Shown: piece after piece, positions 20,330-30,200 of the stretch | How the letters are laid out: each line of letters starts with the position of its first letter | How positions within the stretch are numbered: the first letter of the stretch is position 1 | Assembly: GCA_940671915.1 (NCBI GenBank) | Contig: CALNVZ010000040.1 | Span: 29,532-93,531 of the forward strand | Direction of reading: 5' to 3' | Length of the DNA: 64,000 bases | DNA from: Paracentrotus lividus | Taxonomy: Eukaryota > Echinodermata > Echinoidea > Camarodonta > Echinidae | Made by a program: the position numbers and the translations under genes | The notes under the pieces: generated by a model | What the model saw: the letters and a program-made list of their open reading frames with translations, nothing else | Told to the model about the DNA's origin: nothing | Database searches by the model: none

Positions 20330-20960
20330 GAATATCCAATTAACATTTTCTACTAAAGGACTCAAGATGGCGCACTTAATATTCATAGCCTTTTAGCTAA
20401 ACATGACCATCTTAAAGAGAAGTTGGTAAATCGGCCATTTGATTTTTTCACCGGTATCAGAAACTTTGTTAGATGATAGTGTAGTTGAAGCAGAGATACA
20501 TATGAATGGATTTACTATTGGAGAGGCAGATAGAAACCGCCACGGTGGTGGGGTAGCCGTGTATGTCTCTAATGAACTGGTTTATACTCGCAGATTTGAT
20601 TTAGAAATTGAAGGACTAAGAGTCGTTGTGGGTTGAAGTCAAACTGACAAACTCTATCAAATTCTTATAGGAACGTCTACCGGTCACCAAGTTCAAAGGT
20701 CGAAATCAATGTTAATTGGTCAAATCAATTAACAGAGCTAACGAATGAACAAAAAGAGTTATACATTCTTGGAGATTTTAATTGGGACATGTACTGTAGA
20801 GACTCTAAGTTTGTCAACAACTGTGTAATCAAAATGACCTGAAACAAATGATTAATTTCCCAACCTAGAATCACAGAACACCACAAGCTTGATCGATCTG
20901 ATTTTAAACAAATACCCAAAAATGTATGTGAGAGCAAAGTGCTCTCCGAAGTTTGAGTGA
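20330..20960 (+). pseudogene. LINE-4 APE endonuclease (degraded)
   Basis: The best block, 20439-20636, reads ETLLDDSVVEAEIHMNGF and GGGVAVYVSNELVYTRR, matching the ET..... and GGG(V/I)AVYV blocks of LINE endonucleases. Further on, YILGDFNWDM near 20760 retains the GDFN catalytic block in another frame, and LDRSDFKQIPK- and LSDHSLV-like sequence near 20950 is the SDH box. At least four frameshifts separate the pieces. Confidence 0.7.
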
Positions 20961-21599
20961 CCATAGTCTGGTATATGTGGTTCGGAAGATGTTTAAACCT
21001 AAAATACCACCCAAAATTGTGCAGTTCAGATCATACAAGAAGTTTAAAAGAAGCTGATTTTATCAATGACCTAAGAAGTGCTGACTTGAACACTACTGGG
21101 CAACCCAGATTCCATGCAGCTTGGAACTCATGGAAAACTGGTTTCCTTAGAGTGTGTGACAAGCATGCCCCATGTATACTAAAAAAGAGTCAGGGGTGAA
21201 AGACTCCGTGGGTTACTGAAGAATTCATTGACCTGTCAAGGAAATCGAGATAGACTCAAATTGAAAGCAGAAAGAAGTAGGTCATCTGCAGATTGGAGGC
21301 AGTATCGTTCAGTTAGAAATTATGTTAACAACCTACGACCAAACGCTAAAGAAAGATTATTACCAGAATAGTATCTTAGAAAACAGAAAAAACTCTGCTA
21401 AACTATGGAAAGTATTGAAAACTTTGACAACCTGTGATACTTAAACTTGCCACAGATCAGCTCATTGTAAATGGAGATCAAGTGTTCTGATACCCTTGAC
21501 ATGGCCAATGAATTCAACAACTTCTTTGTATCTGTCGGGGCCAGATTGGCTTCAAATTTTACTAAGGGGATAGAATGTGAATATCAATGAGATACTTAC

Positions 21600-23195
21600 C
21601 ATATAGCTAAGCCTATTCCCAGGTACTACCTTTGTCTTCGAACCAATTGGGGAACAAAATGTATCAAATATAATGAAGAAACTCGAAATAACCAAGGCAA
21701 AGGGATTAGATGGTCTTGATACTATGCTTTCTTAAAGCAGCCTCTCCTATAATTTGTACTCACCTCACATCCCTCTTTAACCGCTCACTAGATACTGGGA
21801 ACATTCCTGATGAATGGAAACAAGCCAAAGTCACTCCCATTCACAAGGGAGGTGAGAAACATGATCCTAATAACTACAGACCTATATCTGTTATCCCCGT
21901 GGTTATGAAGATATTTGAAAGATTAGTCCCACACCCAGGTTCAGGACTACTTTTTAGAACATAACTTGTTAGCTAGTGAACAGTCTGGTTTTCGGAAGAA
22001 CCACTCAACAAGCAATGTTCTTAGCTACTTAAGTGAGATCCATCTGTACAAGCAAATGGATCATGGTCGACTGACAGGGAGTTGTGTTTTTAGACCTCAA
22101 AAAGGCTTTTGAACTCAGTCGACATGATCTATTGCTTCATAAACTTACCTTGTATGGAATTCATGGAAGCAGAGTATAACTGGTTGAGAATTACCTAAAA
22201 CAATCGTTCGGTAGTGTACCTCTGTAAAAACATCTTCCTCCGAATTGAAAGAAGTACAAGCAGGAGTGCCCAAGGTTCAATCTGGCCCACTCCTGTTTAC
22301 TATAATGGTGAATGACATGCCCAATGTTCTGAAGAAATGTAAAATCATGCTCTATGCTGATGACACTGTATTAGTGTTTTAGCGCCAAATGTGCCGAAGA
22401 AATTGTAACAGAAATCAATGCAGATCTCCAAAGAATAAGTCAATGGTTAATATCAAATCGACTTACACTAAACCCTGATAAGTCAAAATTCTGTTATTTG
22501 GTACCTCTAATAAATTGAAAAATGCAAACCCTCTAAATGTGAAGGTTGATAATCCACGTCCTTGAGAAGATCACAAATTTCAAATATTTGGGTACGTGGT
22601 TGGACGAGTCGGCTCACCTGGCAAAAGCAAGTAGATGTAATCAGCAAAAAAATTGGCTCACGCATTGCCTTATTAAGTAGACTGAGAAAGTACTTAACTG
22701 TCGAATAGTGCCAAACTTCTAGCTAATGCCTTGATAACACCCCATTTTGACTATTGCAGCTGTTTCTTGGGTAAACTGTTCACTCAATACATTAAGAACG
22801 TTCTCATTACCCAACATAAAAAAATGGCGAGACTGGTCCTCAAATGCAATTTTATGACACCTACTGTTGATGTACTGTCTAAACTGAAATGGTAACCATT
22901 GAACAAAGATGGAAATTTCACAATGTAAAGTTTTTATATAATGCAATCAATGGAAGAAGCCCTAACTATATCTCTGATATGTTTACCAAAAGTAATAGTG
23001 TTCATACTCACCGCACGAGGGGTGCCACTTCACAAGGTTTGCTGGTGCCAATGGTCAAACACACAATTGGGGGAAAAAAGCTTTTCCCACGAAGGGTCAC
23101 TTTTGTGGAACGGGCTTCCTTCAGCCTTAAGAATGCACCAACTAAGAAGCATTCACGACTCTATTCTGGAGACTAGCAAAAACTCATGAAGGGCT
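21600..23195 (+). pseudogene. LINE-4 reverse transcriptase and C-terminus (degraded)
   Basis: The frame at 21710-21964 has FNRSLDTGNIPDEWKQAKVTPIHKG and NNYRPISVIPVVMKIFERL, the standard pre-RT and block 1. Then come EQSGFRKNHSTSNVL (about 21980), LDLKKAF-type sequence near 22095, VNDMPNVLKKCKIMLYADDT (about 22306-22365, YADD box), LTLNPDKSKFC, and LDESAHLAKAS-like sequence. The C-terminus (22889-23190) has KFLYNAINGRSPNYISDMF and GSLLWNGLPSALR. Single-base indels occur every 50-150 bp. Confidence 0.75.
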
Positions 23196-23925
23196 TAATT
23201 GCGTATATTTTGTCCTCTGATGCTAGCCAATGAGTGTAACCGTGCATATAGGCATATATACAGTCATTGGAGGGATAGGCAAACCTTATGTATTAAAAAA
23301 AAATGTTATTATGAAGTTGAATTCTTAATGAATCTTAATTATATGTAATCTTATGCTATGTAATATGTTTAAAGAATATATGTTATGAAGAAAATGAAAA
23401 TAACTGTTACGTAACTAGAATTATAACGTTTTAATTAGGCAATGAATTTTGAATAATTATAATCACCAACAAAATCACCATCATTCTTTAATGATTTGAT
23501 TTGATTTGATCATTTAAATCAAATCAAATCAGACCCTCTTGTGTGTTTCTATACTTATTTTTTATAACAATCAAATAGTTTTTAGAGATAAAATTTTAGG
23601 TTATCTAACTTAAGCTTTATGTATAATTACTTTTGATTTATAAATTGCACACCTCCAAAATGTCCTTGAATTATGCTGAATACCAATACTGGTTCTTTTC
23701 AATTACCCATATCATTTCACTTCTTCATGTCTATCATTGTAATTGCATTGTAAGGTAATATTGTCAATTTCATATCTTTGTTTACATGTTCTCGTTTATA
23801 CTTTTGTGTTCCTATGATTGTTTTATGTATGTATATGTGCAGGGCCCTGGTTGACAACAGTGTTCAATCACTGAACAGGCTACCCTGGGTAAATAAGACA
23901 AATAAATAAATAAAAAAATAAATAA

Positions 23926-24164
23926 ACAACACGTCCTCACCTGAATTACTTCTTCAATGACGCGGACCTTCCAAGAAAGTATACGAAGATGGAAATAGAA
24001 GGATTCTCGAGAAAGAGCTCTAGAGACTACATCGACAAGTTTTTCGCTTTGATTTCAGATGTCTCAAAAGGGGAAGGACTAAAAGCTTACCTCGATGGCC
24101 ATCCACTGATAAATGAACTTGTTATAACGCCGCTTTTTTGTCTTATGGTTTGTCATTTGTGGAG
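23926..24164 (+). pseudogene. NLR-1 NACHT exon, 3' part after LINE-4
   Basis: This continues the NACHT exon directly: DLPRKYTKMEIEGFSRKSS, then FFALISDVSKGEGLKAYLDG, LINELVITPLFCLMVCHLW, matching NLR-2 44745-44946. This covers the sensor-to-winged-helix part of the NACHT module. Homology ends at about 24164 where a tRNA-like SINE begins, so the last ~740 nt of the exon and any LRR exons are lost here. Confidence 0.85.
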
Positions 24165-24288
24165 ATTGGGAGCACCATTTTTGTAAGTCTTTGGTATGAA
24201 TCGGCCGGGTTTCGAACTCCTTTTCATGAAAGCAAGAAAGGCTACCTTTTTAAGGGCGCTCTAACCGATTGAGCTATCATGTCCGGTT
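24165..24288 (-). mobile_element. tRNA-derived SINE-like element
   Basis: On the minus strand TAGCTCAATCGG matches a Pol III A box and AGTTCGAAACC a B box, with a tRNA-like region between and an ATTCATACCAAAGAC body after. The stems pair poorly, so it is a tRNA-derived SINE or tRNA relic, not a tRNA gene. It abuts the broken end of the NLR-1 exon. An AC repeat follows at about 24312-24335. A second copy lies at about 29580-29705. Confidence 0.55.
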
Positions 24289-24289
24289 A

Positions 24290-24714
24290 AGATAGATCTA
24301 ATTGTAAAAACCCACACACACACACACACACACACAAAATTCAACTAAATTAATAAATAAAGAAATAAAATGTTCCTTTGAACGTTCTCACATTTTTAGA
24401 AGATTTTTCTCCATTTTTTATTTTTATTTTTTTATTTTTATTATTATTAGTTTTCTGGGGGGATGAGGATAGATTTGTTATGAATACGGGATACTAGTAT
24501 AAAGAAGACGTAGATTGTTCAGTGATAATTGTTATAAATATTTAATGATCGTTGTGAATATTCATATGGACAGTGTGACTCGGAGTTTAAGTTGACTACT
24601 TGAAGTTTCTCATTTATGTTATTAAATAAAACTTTATGTATTTTCTTCTTTTTTTTCTTTGTATATTTAGACCGTAAAATGGCCCTACATATACTGTCAC
24701 TCATAAAGGTTGGA
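24290..24714. other. AT-rich spacer with AC and T-rich repeats
   Basis: An (AC)n run (24312-24335) and T-rich tracts (24410-24450) are present. I see no gene. Confidence 0.6.
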
Positions 24715-24897
24715 TGCAGGGGCCGCGGAGCGTTTTTGAAAGTGGAGGACTGAGCCGAAAATGGGGGGGGGGGGCTGAACACGCTAAAAATCACAAATGT
24801 ATGGTCATTTTTGCGTTTTTGTACACATTGGCTGAAAAAAGTGGGGGAATGCAGCCCCCAGCCCCCCCCCCCCCCCCCCCCGGCTCCGCGGCCCCTA
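24715..24897. mobile_element. Short GC-rich hairpin element (GGGGCCGCGGAGC ends)
   Basis: AGGGGCCGCGGAGC near 24718 is mirrored by GCTCCGCGGCCCCT near 24882. A G-run (about 24763-24773) and a C-run (about 24864-24880) sit inside opposite arms. This is a ~180-bp foldback MITE. The open frames through it are produced by the homopolymers. A second copy is at about 30140-30320. Confidence 0.6.
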
Positions 24898-25362
24898 GCC
24901 AATGTATATGTTTGTGCGTGTGCTCAAACCACATTGCAAAGACCCATTTTCACCCGGTTTTAATTTGCTGGTTTTATTTTGGCCGTTCTCCCAGCCAATT
25001 ATACCGCGCTTTGAAGAAAAAAATAAATCAATAAATCTAGCTCATTTTTTTTTACCACTTTGGGGCCTCCCCCTGGCAATTACCACCACATAGAACCTGC
25101 CAGACGACCGATTCCTCATATGAGACGACGCAATCTTTATATCTATACACAAGAAAATTGGTTTCCTTTTTTTTTTTTTGATGGGCACCCGGTCTATTCG
25201 TCCACATCCGCGCTCTTTGGGCATAGTCAAACAACATGAAGCTAAATCCAGATAAAAATATACTAATATTGATAGTTGAGGATATGAGCTTTTTCTACAT
25301 ATAAAACTTTTCACCAAGAATCATATCTTTTTTATTTGGTGGCCATTTCAAAAGTGTATAGT

Positions 25363-25640
25363 TCTTTTTGGGACACACTGTATAGTCTAGTTTTCATTAT
25401 GATTTATATTCAGCTGAGTTTCTACAATACATCTTTGGGAAGATAAAAATTGTATGTTGTAAAGATGAAAATAAAATATCTTTTGATCCCCAATCAAAAT
25501 AAACTTTGAACATAAACCTAGATTTAACTTAAAGAACAATAACCGCCCTATGCCTCAGACGTGTTTCGTGAGGGTAGAACTGAGGTCTTTGTCAGCCGGG
25601 CAAACAAAAAAGGGGCCCTAAAATGAGAAAGAACGGCAAA
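25363..25640 (-). mobile_element. Diverged arm related to element E
   Basis: TGGGACACACTGTATA (25368-25383) is a mariner-like end (TATACAGTGTGTCCC on the other strand). The following sequence, including GATTTATATTCAGCTGAGTT, CCCAATCAAAATAAACTTTG and CTAGATTTAACTTAAAGAAC, aligns with the minus strand of the element E arm at 58310-58620. The satellite array begins where this arm ends. Confidence 0.5.
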
Positions 25641-26640
25641 AAGGAAACCCTAAGAAACCTATATCAAAAGATTCGCCATAGTCCAGAGGTAAAGGAATGA
25701 ACAATGCCACACGATTTAAGTGGTGGAAAGTGCCCGCCAGACGCCCCTAAAGTGCTAAAAAAAAAAAAAAAATGAGCTAGATATCAAAAAGGAACCCTAA
25801 GAAACCTATATGAAAAGGTTCGCCATAGTCCACAAGTAAAGGAATGAAACAATGCCAGACGTTTTAAATGGTGAAAGTGCCGCCAGACGCCCCCAAAGGG
25901 CCCCCAAAAATGAGCTGGATCATCAAAAAAGGAAACCCTAAGAAACTTTTTATGAAAAGAATTCGCCATAGTCCAGAGGTAAAGGAATGACAATGCAGAG
26001 GACGATTTAATGGTGGAAGAAGTGCCCGCCAGAACGCCCCTAAAGTGCTAAAATTTAAAAAAATGAGCTAGATCATCAAAAAAGGAAACCCTAAAAAACC
26101 TATATGAAAAGATTCCCCATAAGTCCAGAGGTAAACGGAATGAACAAATGCCAGACGATTTAAAGTGGTGGAAAAGTGCCCGCCAGACGCCCTAAAGTGC
26201 CAAATTTACAAAAAAAATGAGCTAAATCAATAAAAAAGGAAACCCTAAGAAACGGTTCTAGGACATCTCCCCCGGAGGACAACTCCCCCGGGGACAATTC
26301 CCGGAGGACAGCTCCCCTGGAGGAGCAACTCCCCCGGAGGACAACCCTAACCCTAACCTAACCTAACCCTATGTCTCGCGGGGGAGCTGTCCTCCGGGAA
26401 TTGTCCCCGGGGGAGTTGTCCTCCGGGGGAGATGTCCTGATACGCTAAGAAACCTATATGAACAGATTTGGCATAGTCCAGAAGTAAAAGAATGAACAAT
26501 ACCAGACGTCTAAGTTTTGGAAAGTGCCCGCCAGACACTCCCAAAGGGACCCAAAATTTAGCGAGCGGTGGAAAGTGCCCGCCAGACGACATTAAATTGC
26601 CAAAATGCAGAATACTGAGCTACATCAGTTGGAAGGGAAA
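25600..26640 (-). repeat. ~140-bp tandem satellite, array 1
   Basis: About six to seven units, each with GGAAACCCTAAGAAACC, TTCGCCATAGTCCAGAGG, GAATGAACAATGCCAGACG and AAGTGCCCGCCAGACGCCCC. Units differ by substitutions and small indels and decay toward 26640-26900. The same unit in the opposite orientation forms array 2 at 41560-42828. A hairpin with telomeric repeats interrupts this array. Confidence 0.85.
26261..26438. repeat. Perfect-arm hairpin enclosing telomere-like CCCTAA repeats
   Basis: GGACATCTCCCCCGGAGGAC at 26261 is matched inverted by GTCCTCCGGGGGAGATGTCC ending at 26438, with further GGGGACAATTCCCGG and CAGCTCCCC segments pairing. The centre (26343-26370) reads AACCCTAACCCTAACCTAACC. 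It interrupts a satellite unit (between AAGAAACG and ACGCTAAGAAACC), so it is an insertion. A second copy lies at about 31686-31858. Confidence 0.75.
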
Positions 26641-27237
26641 GCCTACGAAACATACTTGAACAGATTCTCCATATATCCCAGATACGAATGAATAATGCCC
26701 CACGATTTAAGTGGTGGTGAGTGCCTGCATGGCGCCCCGAAGAGGGTCCAGAAATGGAACTAGATTAGCGGGAAATGAAATCCCGTGAAACTAACGGGAA
26801 ATTGTTCGGCAAAGTCCAAATAGGCCTATAAGTGACCAATGCCAGACAGTTTAAGTGGACGGGAGTGCCCGCCAGATGCCCCAAAAATTAACCGATGCAG
26901 GCGCCTATAAAGCTATTCTTAATTGTGAAAAATTGAAGGAAAAAAAAAAGGAGTAAAAGCCCCATTTATATAAATAATGATAGGCCTACATACGATTTTA
27001 TATGATCTAGCCTCAATTATAATTCAATAATTTTGTCCAATATATTGTAGTATTGCCAAAATCCAAAAAATAATTTGCGAAAGCGGACACTTTTCTATCA
27101 CAGATCAAATGACCTACCACTTAATTACAATAACTTCCATTCATTTTATGTATAAATGACTTTTTACTGATGGTAGTAATAATAGTATCCAATAATAACG
27201 TCAGTTCTGATAACTTGCCTTTCTATTAATTATGGAA
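26641..27237. other. Decayed satellite units, then AT-rich spacer
   Basis: Up to about 26900 degraded satellite motifs persist (AATGCCCCACGATTTAAGTG, GTGCCCGCCAGATGCCCC). From 26930 to the gap there is AT-rich sequence with no gene that I can see. Confidence 0.6.
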
Positions 27238-27262
27238 NNNNNNNNNNNNNNNNNNNNNNNNN
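27238..27262. other. Assembly gap of exactly 25 N
   Basis: The gap is 25 N. The ~5.3 kb to its left reappears to its right, so the gap marks a join of two versions of the same locus and not missing unique sequence. Confidence 0.95.
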
Positions 27263-27278
27263 AAGAATAGAGAGAGAT

Positions 27279-30200
27279 TCCCGTGGTTATGAAGATATAT
27301 GAAAAGATTAGTCCACAACCCATGGGTTCAGGACTAACTTTTAGAACATAACTTGTTAGCTAGTGAACAGTCTGGTTTCCGGAAGAACCGACTCAGCAAG
27401 CACTGTTCTTACCTAACTTAAGTGATCATCTGTAGCAAGCAAAATGGATCATGGTCGACTGACGGAGTTGTGTTTTTAGACCTCAAAAAGGCTTTGACTC
27501 AGTCGACCAGATCTATTGCTTCATAAACTTACTTGTATGGAATTCATGCGACAGAGTATAACTGGTTTGAAGAATTACTAAAACATCGGTTCGCAGTGTA
27601 CCTCTGTAAAAACATCTTCCTTCCGAATTGAAAGAAGTCAAGCAGGAGTGCCCAAGGTTCAATCTTGGGCCACTCCTGTTTTATATAAATGGGTGAATGA
27701 CATGCCCAATGTTCTGAAGAAATGTAAAATCATGCTCTATGCTGATGACACGTAATTAGTGTTAGCGCTCAAATGTGCCGAAGAAATTGTAACAGAAATC
27801 ATGCAGATCTCCAAAGAATAATCAATGGTTAATATCAAATGACTTTACATAAACCCTGATAAAGTCAAAATACCCCTCATGTTATTTGGTACTCTAATAA
27901 ATTGAAAAATGCAAACCTTAAATGTGAAGGTTGATAATCACGTCCTTGAAAAGAGTCACAAATTTTCAAAATATTTGGGTCGTGGGTTGGAACGAGTCGC
28001 TCACCTGGCAAAAGCAAGTAATGTAATCAGCAAAAAATTGTTCTCACGCCATTGCCTTATTAGTAGACTGAGAAAGTACTTAACTGTCGATAGTGCAAAC
28101 TTCTAGCTAATGCCTTGATAACACCATTCCATTTTGACTATTGCGGCTGTTTCTTGGGTAAACTGTTCACAATACAATAAAGAACGTTCTCATTACCCAA
28201 CATTAAAAAATGGCAGACTGGTCCTCAAATCCAATTTTATGACAGCCTACGTGTTTGATGTACTGTCTAAACTGAAATTGGGGTAACCATTGAAAAAAGA
28301 TGGAAATTTCAACAAATGTAAGTTGTTATATAATGCAATAATGAGAAAGCCTAACTATATTCCTCTGAATATGTTTACTCAAGTAATAGTGTTCATACCA
28401 CCGCACGAGGGTGCCACTTCACAAGGTTTGGCTGGGTGCCAATGGTCAAACACAAATGGGGGAAAAAGCTTTTCCCACGAAGGGTCACTTTTGTGGAACG
28501 GGCTTCCTTTCAGCCTTAAGAATGCAACCAAACTAAAGAAGCATTCACAGACTCTATTTCTGGAGACAGCAAAACTCATGAAGGGGGCTTTAATTGCGTA
28601 TATTTTGTCCTCTGATGCTAGCCAATGAGTGTAACCGTGCATATAGGCATATATACAGTCATTGGAGGGATAGTGCAAACCTTATGTTAAAAAAAATGTT
28701 ATTATGAGTGAAATTCTTTAATGAATCTTAATTATATTAATATCTTATTGCTATGTAATATGTTTTAAAGATATATGTTATGAAAAAGAAAAGAAATAAC
28801 TGATTACGTAATAGAATTATACGTTTAATTAGGCCAATGAATTTTGAATTAATTATAATACGCCAACAAAATAACAATCATTCTTTATGATTTGAATTTG
28901 ATTTGATCAATTAAATCAAATCAAATCAGACCCTCTTGTGTGTTTTCTATACCTTATTTTTTTATAACAATCAAATAGTATTTTAGAGATAAAATTTTAG
29001 GTTATCTAACTTAAGCTTTTTGTATAATTACTTTTGATTTATAAATTGCACACTCTCCAAAATGTCCTTGATTAATGCTGAATACAATCTGGTTTTCTTT
29101 TCAAATTAAGCCATATCATTTCACTTCTTCATGTCTATCGATTGGTAATTGCATGTAAGGTAATATTGTCAATTTCATATCTTTGTGTTTACATGTTCTC
29201 GTTTATACTTTTGTGTTCCTATGATTTGTTTTATGTATGTATACTGTGCAGGGCCCCTGGTTGAACAACAGTGTTCAATCACTGAACAGGCTAGCGCCGC
29301 CTGGGTAAATAAGACAAATAAATAAATAAAAAAATAATAAACACACGTCCTCAACCTGAATTACTTCTCAATGACGCGGACCTTCCCAAGAAAGTATACG
29401 AAGATGGAAATAAAGGATTCTCGAGAAGAGCTCTAGAACTACATCGAAAGTTTTTCGCTTGATTTGCAGATGTCTCAAAAGGGGAAGGACTAAAAGCTTA
29501 CCTCGCGATGGCATCCACTTGAAATAATGAACTTGTTATAAACGCCGCTTTTTGTCCTTATGGTTTGTCATTTTGGAGATTGGGGGAGCACCATTTTTGT
29601 AAGTCTTTGGTATGAAATCGGCCGGGTTTCGAACTCCTTTTCATGAAAGCAAGAAAGGCTACCTTTTTTAAGGCGCTCTAACCGATTGACTATCATGTCC
29701 GTTAAGATAGATCTAATTGTAAAAACCCACACACACACACACACACAACATAAATTCCACTAATTAATAAATAGAAATAAAATGTTGATTTGAACGTTCT
29801 CCAACATTTTTAGAAGATTTTTCTCCATTTTTTTATTTTTATTTTTTTTTATTTTTATTAAATTATTAGTTTTCTGGGGGGATGAAGGATAGATTTGTTA
29901 TGAATACGGGATAACTAAGTATAAAGAAGACGTAAGATTGTTCAGTGATATTGTTATAATATTTAATGATCGTTGTGAATATTCATATGGACATGTGTGA
30001 ACTCGGAGTTTAAGTTTGACTACTTGAAAGTTTCTAATTTATGTTATTAAAAAAAACTTTATGTATTTTCTTCTTTTTTTTCTTTGTATATTTAGACCGT
30101 AAATGGCCCTAACATATTACTGTCACTCATAAAGGTTGATGCAGGGGCCGCGGCGTTTTGAAAAGTGGAGACGAGCCGAAAATGGGGGGGGGGGGCTGAA

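Larger units (their letters stand above)
20117..23925 (+). mobile_element. LINE-4: PHD-finger-containing LINE inserted in NLR-1 NACHT exon
   Basis: The NACHT reading frame stops being NLR-like at 20116 and resumes at about 23926 (ACAACACGTCCTCACC, as in NLR-2), so the 3.8 kb between is an insertion with loss of about three target bases. It holds a PHD finger, an APE endonuclease, an RT and a C-terminal region, ending in an (AAATA)n tail at about 23895-23925. No clear target duplication is seen. The 5' end coincides with the first Cys of the PHD finger, so it is 5'-truncated. Many single-base indels break every frame. The style is CR1/L2-group. Confidence 0.85.

Noticed and set aside
24201-24286. 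A functional tRNA gene
   Set aside because: A and B boxes match, but acceptor and T stems do not pair and the A-to-B distance is long; better explained as a SINE.
24519-25317. Gly- and Pro-rich frames on both strands
   Set aside because: Generated by G-runs, C-runs and T-runs of a short hairpin element.
25600-26640. CRISPR-like array
   Set aside because: Units are ~140-bp full tandem copies without unique spacers, in a eukaryotic context.
27282-29344. A second independent LINE-4 insertion
   Set aside because: The same host-gene flank and downstream SINE follow it, so the locus itself is duplicated, probably by assembly.
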